Assembly: GCA_021158805.1 (NCBI GenBank)
Contig: JAGGTZ010000001.1
Coordinates: 1 to 6,429 of the forward strand
DNA from: Thermoproteota archaeon
GTDB lineage: Archaea > Korarchaeota > Korarchaeia > Korarchaeales > Korarchaeaceae
DNA: 6,429 nt
Direction: 5' to 3'
In this document: piece by piece, positions 1 through 5,515 of the stretch
Position numbering within the stretch: the stretch's first letter is position 1
Layout: every line of letters starts with the position of its first letter
Notes under the pieces: generated by a model
What the model was told of the DNA's origin: nothing
The model's database searches: none
Seen by the model: the letters and a program-made list of their open reading frames with translations, nothing else
Translations under genes and position numbers: made by a program

Positions 1-639
1 CTTCTTATCCAATTCCTCGTAAGCCTCATCACTCATAGCTAGGACAACTAGGATACCCTCAGGCATCACGGATACGATCTCCCTTATCATTTCAAAGAAG
101 AAGAAAGACCATCTCTCGTCGGTATACATCATATTGTGAACATCATCCAACAGGAGGGCGGAGGGGGCTACTGAGTCTAAAGATCTTATAATCATACGGC
201 CTGCTTCTGCCGGCGAAGTCTTGAGCTGTTGTAGCTCTTCATCGGTTAAACTCTCTGGCATTCCAAGTAATACCTTTTTTAGAGATTTAGTTATGCTCCT
301 AGAGACACCGTAAGATGTAACCAATAGATCATCTATTATGTCAGGGCCTTCTACCACGGAGATTTCCTGATAAATAGACTCTAAGTCAGCTGTATTGTAG
401 GAATAATTGAGTAAATGAAGTCTAAGGCTTCTTCCAGATCCAGGAGGGCCTGTAAGCGCTACGAAGGCAGAGGCAACACCCGACATCGCTTCTGCAGCGA
501 GCGAGTCGAGGATATCATCAATCCACTGCTTGGAGAATATAGCAGTAGGGTCTTCTAGTTCTATTATTGATGATCTGAGAAAAGGGTTCCTGTAGAGGCC
601 TAGTAACTGAGCATAGTTGCTTGGACTGGCAGTAGACAC
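1..639 (-). CDS. AAA+/ORC/ExeA-like P-loop ATPase, N-terminal part (runs off the left edge)
   Basis: An open frame of 213 codons starts at GTG 639 and is still open at base 1, so the C-terminal part is missing. An in-frame TAA at 645-643 makes this GTG the most upstream start; a GGGAG-type ribosome binding site lies at 654-650. The N-terminus has a Y-R-N-P-F stretch (about residues 16-20) like the NPF lead-in of ExeA/TniB-type ATPases. Walker A is GPPGSGRS (residues 64-71), with Arg70 where lysine is expected. Walker B is ALLLDDVHN (161-169), with DD rather than DE. A hydrophobic strand ending AMS (about 200-202) may be sensor 1. The roughly 90-residue stretch between the Walker motifs is helical and acidic. 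The product is probably an intracellular ATP-binding protein, but its role is unknown. It does not look like a standard Orc1/Cdc6. The P-loop fold is well supported; the subfamily is not. Confidence 0.8.
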   Translation of the reverse strand, partial: MSTASPSNYAQLLGLYRNPFLRSSIIELEDPTAIFSKQWIDDILDSLAAEAMSGVASAFVALTGPPGSGRSLRLHLLNYSYNTADLESIYQEISVVEGPDIIDDLLVTSYGVSRSITKSLKKVLLGMPESLTDEELQQLKTSPAEAGRMIIRSLDSVAPSALLLDDVHNMMYTDERWSFFFFEMIREIVSVMPEGILVVLAMSDEAYEELDKK

Positions 640-670
640 CTTTTACCATCTCCCAAGCTGATAAGCATCA

Positions 671-687
671 CCTCTTAAAAAAGGTAG
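671..687 (-). promoter_or_regulatory. Putative TATA/BRE promoter of the ATPase gene
   Basis: Read on the minus strand this stretch is CTACCTTTTTTAAGAGG, which resembles an archaeal TATA box with its upstream element. Its centre lies about 40 bp before the GTG at 639, predicting a transcript with a leader of roughly 10-15 nt. A second AT-rich candidate (ATCTTTATG on the minus strand, 703-695) lies further upstream. This is inferred from spacing and composition only. Confidence 0.4.
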
Positions 688-740
688 AGCCACATCATAA
701 AGATAGGTCAATAACTCTATCACCTTGGTTGACTAGCTTG

Positions 741-779
741 TTCACATCTTAAGATAAACCTTTTTAACTCCCATGTGAA
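741..779. repeat. 7-bp inverted repeat flanking the EF-2 TATA box
   Basis: TTCACAT at 741-747 and its exact reverse complement ATGTGAA at 773-779 bracket the proposed EF-2 TATA region almost symmetrically. Such a placement could be a split operator, but arms of 7 bp can also arise by chance. Confidence 0.4.
751..768 (+). promoter_or_regulatory. Putative BRE/TATA promoter of EF-2
   Basis: The stretch AAGATAAACCTTTTTAAC contains a T-rich TATA-like box (CTTTTTAA, 760-767) preceded by a purine-rich segment suited to TFB binding. Counting about 26 bp downstream of the box centre puts the transcription start near 790. That leaves a leader of about 20 nt, just enough to hold the GGTGAT ribosome binding site. 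This fits the archaeal pattern for a highly expressed gene, but no transcript data are available. Confidence 0.55.
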
Positions 780-789
780 GGGTCCCCTT
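778..789. repeat. Short palindrome at the predicted EF-2 transcription start
   Basis: AAGGG-TC-CCCTT is a 5-bp inverted repeat with a 2-bp centre, ending next to the predicted transcription start near 790. It could be a repressor half-site pair or a small 5'-end hairpin. It is short enough to be coincidental. Confidence 0.3.
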
Positions 790-797
790 GAACGGTA

Positions 798-803
798 GGT
801 GAT
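798..803 (+). promoter_or_regulatory. Ribosome binding site deciding the EF-2 TTG start
   Basis: GGTGAT matches the complement of the archaeal 16S rRNA 3' end and lies 5 nt before TTG 809. An in-frame TGA at 800-802 excludes any upstream start. The nearby ATG at 802 and GTG at 804 are out of frame with EF-2. Confidence 0.7.
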
Positions 804-808
804 GTGAC

Positions 809-3028
809 TTGCAGAAGTACAAGAAGATCGTTGAACACCTCCAGGATCTTATGCGAGATCCTGAGAACATAAAGAATATCGGCATAATAGCTCATGTCGA
901 TCATGGTAAGACCACTCTATCGGATAACCTACTATCCGCTGCAGGCATGATAAGCGACAAGATGGCAGGCGAAATGAGGGCGCTAGACTATCACGAGATA
1001 GAGCAAGCGAGAGGAATTACAATAAAGGCTGCTAACATCTCCCTATATTACCAGAGAGATGGTAAAGAGTACGCAATTAACCTAGTCGATACCCCAGGCC
1101 ATATAGACTTCACAGGCCATGTTACTAGATCTCTAAGGGTTATAGACGGAGCGGTCGTGGTAGTGGATGCAGTAGAGGAGGTAATGGTTCAGACTGAAAC
1201 AGTAACTAGACAGGCTCTGGAAGAGAGAGTGAGGCCCCTTCTCTTCATAAACAAAGTGGACCGTTTGATCAAGGAACTTAAGCTCTCTCCCCAAGAGATA
1301 CAGCAGAAAATTCTCAGGATAATAAGGGAGTTCAATAACCTAATAGATGCATACGCAGAACCAGAATTCAAGGATAAGTGGAAGGTGCGATGGGATAACG
1401 ATAGCGTTGCCTTTGGATCAGCTCTTCATGGATGGGGCTTAACGAATTCTATAGCTGTTAAGAAGGGGGTTAAATTCTCAGATATCATAGATGCATACGC
1501 AGAAGATCCTGATGGTCTAATTCTGAGGAGAGAACTTCCCGTACATGAAGCACTACTGGACATGGTTACCTTGCATGTACCTAGCCCAATAGAAGCTCAG
1601 TCTTACAGGGTTGACAGGCTTTGGAAGGACCAGCATGATGAGGAGATAGTAAAGGCCCTTAAGAGCTGCGACCCCAATGGCCCCTTGATAATGGGTATTA
1701 ACGCAGTCAGAGTGGATCCGCATGCAGGAGTTGTGGTAACAGGAAGAGTATTCAGTGGTACCTTGAGAGAAGGAGAGGAGCTTTATCTTCTCAATGCTAG
1801 AAAGAAGCAGAAAGTCCAGCAAACTAGTATATACATGGGTCCATACAGGATAAGGATGGAAGAGATTCCGGCAGGTAATATAGCAGCTGTATTGGGTCTC
1901 ACCTCTGCCAGCTCTGGAGAGACTGTAATAGTCCCAGAGATAAAAGAGAGAGTATCTCAGGGATTCGAGGCCATAAGATACGTTACTGAGCCTGTAGTAA
2001 CGGTGGCAGTGGAGGCCAAGAACCCACAGGACTTGCCTAAACTCATAGATACGTTAAGGAAGCTAACGTTACAAGATCCAAACTTGGTGATGGTCCATAA
2101 TCAGGAGACAGGAGAGATACTCCTCAAGGGCACAGGAGAGCTTCATCTAGAGATTTCGCTGTATGAGGTCAAGAAGGTCGGTCTTGAGTTCGAAGTGAGT
2201 GAACCAACGGTAGTCTATAGGGAGAGCGTCAAATCCAATAGCGAAGTAGTACTTGCTAAATCACCGAATAAGCTGAACAGGCTCTGGATAACCGCCGCTC
2301 CCTTAGATGAAAACGTCGTAAACCTGATAAGGGAGGGCAAGGTAAATGAGAGAATGGATAGTAGGAGCATTGCAAAGATCCTAAGGGAAGAAGGGGGCAT
2401 GGAAACTGATGATGCTAGGAATGTCTGGAAGATAGACGAAGAAAACTATAACCTCTTCATAAACAGGACGGTGGGAGTACAAAGGCTGGATGAGGTCAGA
2501 GAGATCCTAAAGCAAGGCTTCATGTGGGTCATGAGAGAGGGTCCCTTAGCAGGAGAACCCGTCATGGGAGTAGCTATAAGATTAGTAAATGCAATGATAC
2601 ACGAAGATCCAGCACATAGAGGTCCTGCACAGCTTACCCCAGCTATAAGGAAGGCCATATTTGGGTCTATGCTTAGTGCCGATCCCGTGCTACTCGAGCC
2701 GATTTATGAGATACAGGTAACTACTCCCCCTGAACTCATAGGTTCAGTCATATCGCTGATATCTCAGAAGAGAGGGAAGGTCCTTGGCGTCGAGGAGAGA
2801 GGGAGAGTGAGCATAGTAAAGGGATATATCCCCGTTAGGGAGACACTAGGAGGCTTCAGCAATGAAATGAGGAGCATTACAAGTGGAAGAGCTTTCTGGC
2901 AGACTAAATTCTCTCACTGGGAACCCTTACCGAAGAACCTCATGGAACAAATTATACTAGAGATAAGGAGAAGGAAAGGCATGAAGGAGGAGATCCCGAA
3001 GGCAGAAGACTATATGGATACTCTGTGA
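809..3028 (+). CDS. fusA: Translation elongation factor 2 (aEF-2)
   Basis: This is the GTPase that drives ribosomal translocation in the cytoplasm. The 739 residues are close to the archaeal norm. The G-domain motifs are complete: AHVDHGKT (28-35), RGITI (68-72), DTPGH (94-98), NKVD (148-151) and GSA (203-205). Domain II follows, then domains III to V. The domain IV tip carries HEDPAHRGPAQ, with His603 at the position that is modified to diphthamide and ADP-ribosylated by diphtheria toxin in archaea and eukaryotes. The start is TTG. It is supported by a GGTGAT site 5 nt upstream and by an N-terminus as long as that of Pyrococcus EF-2 (22 residues before N-I-G). The gene stands alone here, not in a str operon. 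It is divergent from an ATPase gene and convergent with a lipid synthase. Codon use matches its neighbours. Residues 179-184 and a later segment share the same IDAYAE hexapeptide, encoded by an identical 18-bp sequence. Confidence 0.98.
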   Translation: MQKYKKIVEHLQDLMRDPENIKNIGIIAHVDHGKTTLSDNLLSAAGMISDKMAGEMRALDYHEIEQARGITIKAANISLYYQRDGKEYAINLVDTPGHIDFTGHVTRSLRVIDGAVVVVDAVEEVMVQTETVTRQALEERVRPLLFINKVDRLIKELKLSPQEIQQKILRIIREFNNLIDAYAEPEFKDKWKVRWDNDSVAFGSALHGWGLTNSIAVKKGVKFSDIIDAYAEDPDGLILRRELPVHEALLDMVTLHVPSPIEAQSYRVDRLWKDQHDEEIVKALKSCDPNGPLIMGINAVRVDPHAGVVVTGRVFSGTLREGEELYLLNARKKQKVQQTSIYMGPYRIRMEEIPAGNIAAVLGLTSASSGETVIVPEIKERVSQGFEAIRYVTEPVVTVAVEAKNPQDLPKLIDTLRKLTLQDPNLVMVHNQETGEILLKGTGELHLEISLYEVKKVGLEFEVSEPTVVYRESVKSNSEVVLAKSPNKLNRLWITAAPLDENVVNLIREGKVNERMDSRSIAKILREEGGMETDDARNVWKIDEENYNLFINRTVGVQRLDEVREILKQGFMWVMREGPLAGEPVMGVAIRLVNAMIHEDPAHRGPAQLTPAIRKAIFGSMLSADPVLLEPIYEIQVTTPPELIGSVISLISQKRGKVLGVEERGRVSIVKGYIPVRETLGGFSNEMRSITSGRAFWQTKFSHWEPLPKNLMEQIILEIRRRKGMKEEIPKAEDYMDTL
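1343..1360 (+). repeat. 18-bp exact direct repeat inside EF-2, copy 1
   Basis: ATAGATGCATACGCAGAA, encoding I-D-A-Y-A-E in the EF-2 frame. The identical 18 bp recur 144 bp (48 codons) downstream in the same frame. Confidence 0.9.
1487..1504 (+). repeat. 18-bp exact direct repeat inside EF-2, copy 2
   Basis: Identical to 1343-1360 and also read as I-D-A-Y-A-E. The flanking bases differ on both sides, so the identity is confined to the hexapeptide. Confidence 0.9.
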
Positions 3029-3057
3029 CTACTTCTACCTCTTCTTTTCATTCTTTA
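3029..3057 (+). terminator. Putative pyrimidine-rich terminator after EF-2
   Basis: Directly after the EF-2 stop, the plus strand is a run of C and T with several T clusters (CTTCTTTTCATTCTTT at 3041-3056). U-rich tracts without a hairpin terminate many archaeal transcripts. The tract lies mostly inside the 3' end of the convergent gene, whose stop is 19 bp away. No matching T-rich tract is evident for the opposite direction. Confidence 0.4.
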
Positions 3058-3608
3058 GACTTCTTTAGGAAGATAAATATCCTCTCGAAGGCTGTTATGT
3101 AGCTGAGTATGGTTATGACAAGTAAACCGAACCTGACATAGCCCAGTAGGCAGAAGATGGATGCTAAGATTATGCGCTCTGCTCTCCCGGTGAGACTATA
3201 TTCCGTCCCTCCCACTCTGAGCGATTCCGCTTTGGCTCTTACATAACTCACAAGCATGGATGAGTGGATAGAGAAAGCAGCTAACAGCAAATCCTGGGAG
3301 TATAGGCCCATTCCTAGCATTAGGAGCCCATCTTCTATCCTATCGATGACAGAATCCATGAATGATCCGATAGGACCAGCTTTACCAGTTTTTCTGGCTA
3401 CAGCACCATCTAGAGCATCAAAGAATCCAGCTATCATTATAAAAATTCCACCGTAGACACCTGACCTATTATAAAGTTCGTAAAAGGCTATGAAAGAGAA
3501 TATAAGACCCAATAATGTTACACTGTTGGCAGAAAACCCTATTTTCACTAGGTAACTTGCCAGATGGTCTATTAGATTCGATGTGCTTTCCCTTAGCCTC
3601 TCTAGCAT
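3048..3608 (-). CDS. CDP-alcohol phosphatidyltransferase, probable archaetidylinositol-phosphate synthase
   Basis: This is an integral membrane enzyme that transfers a CDP-activated lipid onto an alcohol such as inositol phosphate, making polar membrane lipids. The full family signature D-x2-D-G-x2-A-R-x8-G-x3-D-x3-D is present: D64, D67, G68, A71, R72, G81, D85 and D89. The aspartates bind the metal ions. Hydrophobic segments at about 28-43, 51-65, 92-101, 107-122, 145-157 and 160-172 fit the six-helix fold. The motifs SYVRAKAE (121-128) and GRAERIILA (141-149) resemble archaetidylinositol-phosphate synthases and related PgsA-like proteins, so the class is firm but the acceptor alcohol is not. 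I chose ATG 3608 (186 residues) because AAGGTGT lies 4 nt upstream and the start MLERLRES fits the family. Starts at ATG 3626 or TTG 3632 would add 6 or 8 residues. The gene converges on EF-2. Confidence 0.9.
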   Translation of the reverse strand: MLERLRESTSNLIDHLASYLVKIGFSANSVTLLGLIFSFIAFYELYNRSGVYGGIFIMIAGFFDALDGAVARKTGKAGPIGSFMDSVIDRIEDGLLMLGMGLYSQDLLLAAFSIHSSMLVSYVRAKAESLRVGGTEYSLTGRAERIILASIFCLLGYVRFGLLVITILSYITAFERIFIFLKKSKE

Positions 3609-3612
3609 GCTT

Positions 3613-3619
3613 ACACCTT
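3613..3619 (-). promoter_or_regulatory. Ribosome binding site choosing the ATG at 3608
   Basis: On the minus strand, AAGGTGT is followed by AAGC and then ATG. This spacing favours the internal ATG at 3608 over the upstream ATG 3626 and TTG 3632, neither of which has a comparable site. Confidence 0.6.
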
Positions 3620-3641
3620 TTTCCATCGGCAAGTAGAGCGA

Positions 3642-3658
3642 TCTTTTTTATCTTTATC
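3642..3658. promoter_or_regulatory. Shared AT-rich promoter block between the lipid synthase and trmJ
   Basis: The plus strand reads TCTTTTTTATCTTTATC, inside a 65-bp divergent spacer (3609-3673). For the plus strand, a TATA-like centre near 3648 predicts a transcript beginning close to the trmJ ATG at 3674, meaning leaderless or nearly so. For the minus strand, the same block (GATAAAGATAAAAAAGA) predicts a start near 3624 with a short leader carrying the AAGGTGT site. No other AT-rich box exists in the spacer, so both genes probably use this block. Confidence 0.5.
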
Positions 3659-3673
3659 TGAGGGCTAATCCAG

Positions 3674-4387
3674 ATGGCTGATCTAGTAGTCATACTTGTC
3701 GAGCCAGAGAGGTCTGATAATGTAGGAATGATCGCTAGGGCAATGAAGAACTTCGGTTTTCGCAGACTTAGAATAGTAAGTCCCATGTTTGAATCATTTG
3801 ATAGGGCGTTGGCAGCGGCCATGCACGCTAAGGATATTTTAAAGGAGGCTAAAATATTTACTACATTAGAAGAGGCATCCAGGGGTATAGATACACTAAT
3901 AGGGACTACAGCGAGGGTAAGCAGGTACTCAGTAGATAGAAGAGCCATCCCAATAAGGGAACTAGTATCTCAGCTGGTATGGGATGCTACATATGGGCTG
4001 GTAATGGGAAGGGAATCGGTAGGTCTCACTACGGAGGAACTGAGGTTTTGCGACATAGTAGCGACGATACCTTCTAGTGAAGAGTATCCAGCACTAAACC
4101 TAGCGAATGCTACATCAATCCTTCTGTATGAGTTCTTCTTAGCCTTTAAGTATTCAAATCGATTTAGTGAGAGACCCGTTCCCAAGGAAGTGAGGGCAAT
4201 AATGCTTAAATATATAAGTGAGATCGTGAGAGAGTTAGATGTACCCGAGCATAAAAAGGAGATATCCATCTCCCTAATAAGGAGGATAATGGAGAGGTCC
4301 TTCCCCTGTGGCCTCTCAGGGGGTGAAGCCTCCTATCTAGTAGGGATTATAAAGGCAGTGAGGGATAGGTTGATAGGTGGTGGGTGA
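3674..4387 (+). CDS. trmJ: TrmJ-type tRNA 2'-O-methyltransferase (SPOUT family)
   Basis: This predicted S-adenosylmethionine-dependent enzyme methylates a ribose 2'-OH. Archaeal TrmJ acts on nucleotide 32 of the tRNA anticodon loop. The 237 residues hold the three SpoU motifs in order. Motif 1 is EPERSDNVGMIARAMKNFGF (10-29). Motif 2 is LVMGRESVGLTTEEL (109-123). Motif 3 is IPSSEEYPALNLANA (132-146), which forms the trefoil-knot cofactor site. A helical C-terminal extension (about 160-237) fits TrmJ. Oddities: motif 1 has S-D-N where P-G-N is usual, and motif 3 has Ala140 where many relatives have serine before L-N. An in-frame TGA at 3659-3661 leaves ATG 3674 as the first start. It has only a weak AGGG upstream, consistent with a leaderless first gene of the operon. 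The stop is 2 bp before L10e. The family is firm; the exact tRNA target is inferred. Confidence 0.92.
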   Translation: MADLVVILVEPERSDNVGMIARAMKNFGFRRLRIVSPMFESFDRALAAAMHAKDILKEAKIFTTLEEASRGIDTLIGTTARVSRYSVDRRAIPIRELVSQLVWDATYGLVMGRESVGLTTEELRFCDIVATIPSSEEYPALNLANATSILLYEFFLAFKYSNRFSERPVPKEVRAIMLKYISEIVRELDVPEHKKEISISLIRRIMERSFPCGLSGGEASYLVGIIKAVRDRLIGGG

Positions 4388-4389
4388 AT

Positions 4390-4914
4390 ATGTCCCTAAG
4401 ACCAGCTAGGAACTATAGGGCAGTACAAAGACCCTACACTCGAAAAGAGTACATAAAGAGCATACCTTACAGCAAGATAACGAAGTTCGATCATGGGAAT
4501 GTCCATGGCAAATTTGACTATGAAGTGAGGTTAGTGGCCAACTCAAGCTTTCAGGTCAGGAGTAATGCCCTAGAATCAGCTAGGATGACGATTCTAGCTC
4601 AGCTCAGGAAGAAATTACCCTCGGATGAGCATTACTTCTTCAAGATAGTACCCTATCCTCATCATATACTGAGGAAGCACGCAATGGCCGGAGTTCACAA
4701 AGCGGAGAGGCTCCAGAAAGGTATGAGGTTGGCATTTGGCAAACCAGATGGGAGAGCTGCTCAGCTAGGGAGAGGAGATACGATTCTCTTTGTAAGAGTC
4801 AACGAGGAGTACTTGGATGTGGCTAGGTACTGTGTAAAACTTGCTAAACTTAAGATACCTCATATGACGAAGGTGGAAGTGGTAAAACTGAATGGAGGCA
4901 AAGCTGAAGAGTAA
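4390..4914 (+). CDS. rpl10e: Ribosomal protein L10e (uL16 family)
   Basis: This large-subunit protein, the archaeal and eukaryotic counterpart of bacterial L16, lies near the peptidyl transferase centre and the A- and P-site tRNAs. The 174 residues match the family length. The N-terminus SLRPARNYRAVQRPYTRKEYI corresponds to archaeal L10e. The family block KAERLQKGMRLAFGKPDGRAA lies at 104-124, and the FFKIVPYPHHILRKH segment at 83-97. I chose ATG 4390 over the in-frame GTG 4384 because family members begin M-A/S-L-R-P-A. GGTGGTG at 4376-4382, inside the end of trmJ, can serve as the ribosome binding site. The gene begins 2 bp after the trmJ stop, and its last 23 bp overlap the next gene, so translational coupling on both sides is likely. 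Confidence 0.97.
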   Translation: MSLRPARNYRAVQRPYTRKEYIKSIPYSKITKFDHGNVHGKFDYEVRLVANSSFQVRSNALESARMTILAQLRKKLPSDEHYFFKIVPYPHHILRKHAMAGVHKAERLQKGMRLAFGKPDGRAAQLGRGDTILFVRVNEEYLDVARYCVKLAKLKIPHMTKVEVVKLNGGKAEE

Positions 4915-5515
4915 GAAAGAAGTAGAAATCTTGTTAGAGCAGTTGGAGAGCATACCAAACCCAAAGCCGGAATTAGAGCAGCATACAACACCGGCAGATC
5001 TCGCAGCTGCCCTCGTAAATTGGGCGTGGTTGATGGGTGATATAGAGGGAAAGAAAATAGCTGATTTAGGCTGTGGTAACGGTATTTTAGCCCTAGCCTC
5101 TCTTCTCTATGGGGGGAGGGAAGCAGTTGGTATAGATATAGATAGCCTCGCCGTCATTACTGCATGGATAAATGCTGGGCTGCTTGGTTTAAGAGATAAG
5201 GTTAGGTTCTACGTAGGAGATGTCGAGGAATTCAGGGAGAGGGCTGATACGGTCGTCCAAAACCCTCCTTTTGGCGTGGTTAGGAGGCATGCAGATCTTA
5301 AGTTCTTGAAGAAGTCGCTAACAGTGGCAGAGGTAGTATATTCGATACATATGGCTGGGAACGCCGTATTTCTAGGGGACTTCGCCTCTAAACTCGGAGC
5401 AAGCCTTACTCATGTAGAAAGATGGCCTTTTCCCCTCAAGAGGGTTTTTCCCTATCATAGGAGGAGAGTGGTTATGATTCCTGTTGAAATCCTGAGATTT
5501 GAGGTGAGAAAGTAA
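4892..5515 (+). CDS. METTL5-like rRNA adenine N6-methyltransferase
   Basis: This is a class I S-adenosylmethionine-dependent methyltransferase. The cofactor motif is ADLGCGNG (57-64), with the acidic I-D-I-D at 81-84 and the amino-methylase motif NPPFG (124-128). The LEQHTTP segment (28-34) parallels LEQYPT of human METTL5, and the C-terminus (F-P-Y-H-R-R-R...I-L-R-F) parallels its Y-K-F-H-K-K-K end. Human METTL5 with TRMT112 makes m6A in 18S rRNA near the decoding centre, so the archaeal protein probably modifies the equivalent 16S adenine. A Trm112 partner, if needed, is outside this window. ATG 4892 is supported by an N-terminus about as long as METTL5's and by GGT-rich sequence upstream (AGGTGGAAGTGGT, 4871-4883). 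This start overlaps L10e by 23 bp. The stop TAA shares one base with the csl4 ATG. The family is well supported; the target base is inferred. Confidence 0.9.
   Translation: MEAKLKSKKEVEILLEQLESIPNPKPELEQHTTPADLAAALVNWAWLMGDIEGKKIADLGCGNGILALASLLYGGREAVGIDIDSLAVITAWINAGLLGLRDKVRFYVGDVEEFRERADTVVQNPPFGVVRRHADLKFLKKSLTVAEVVYSIHMAGNAVFLGDFASKLGASLTHVERWPFPLKRVFPYHRRRVVMIPVEILRFEVRK
5501..5507 (+). promoter_or_regulatory. Strong ribosome binding site for csl4
   Basis: GAGGTGA lies 7 nt before ATG 5515, inside the last codons of the methyltransferase gene. It is the best match to the 16S rRNA tail in the operon, suggesting that csl4 can be translated independently as well as by coupling. Confidence 0.65.

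Noticed and set aside
661..673. AGGTGATG on the minus strand as a ribosome binding site or start at ATG 668
   Set aside because: The ATG at 668 opens a frame that stops after about 20 codons and is out of frame with the ATPase. The motif match is probably incidental.
640..808. Possible replication origin next to an ORC-like ATPase
   Set aside because: No origin recognition box-like G-rich repeats or multiple AT-rich unwinding segments are visible, and the ATPase is not a standard Orc1/Cdc6.
1634..1700. C/D box guide RNA candidate starting with ATGATGA
   Set aside because: No CTGA box D follows at the expected 50-60 nt, and the bases are explained by EF-2 coding. The TGATGA near 2406 fails in the same way.
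1553..1822. 89-codon minus-strand frame within EF-2
   Set aside because: It is antisense to conserved EF-2 domain II sequence, with no ribosome binding site or family resemblance.
3256..3456. 66-codon plus-strand frame opposite the lipid synthase
   Set aside because: It mirrors the CDP-alcohol transferase catalytic region in antisense, so it is a shadow frame.
3469..3948. 159-codon minus-strand open frame across the lipid synthase/trmJ junction
   Set aside because: It lies antisense to trmJ and across the divergent promoter, and its translation has no recognisable domain. Both real genes there are strongly supported.
4384..4389. GTG at 4384 as the L10e start
   Set aside because: It would add M-N before the conserved M-S-L-R-P-A start. 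The ATG at 4390 fits the family better.
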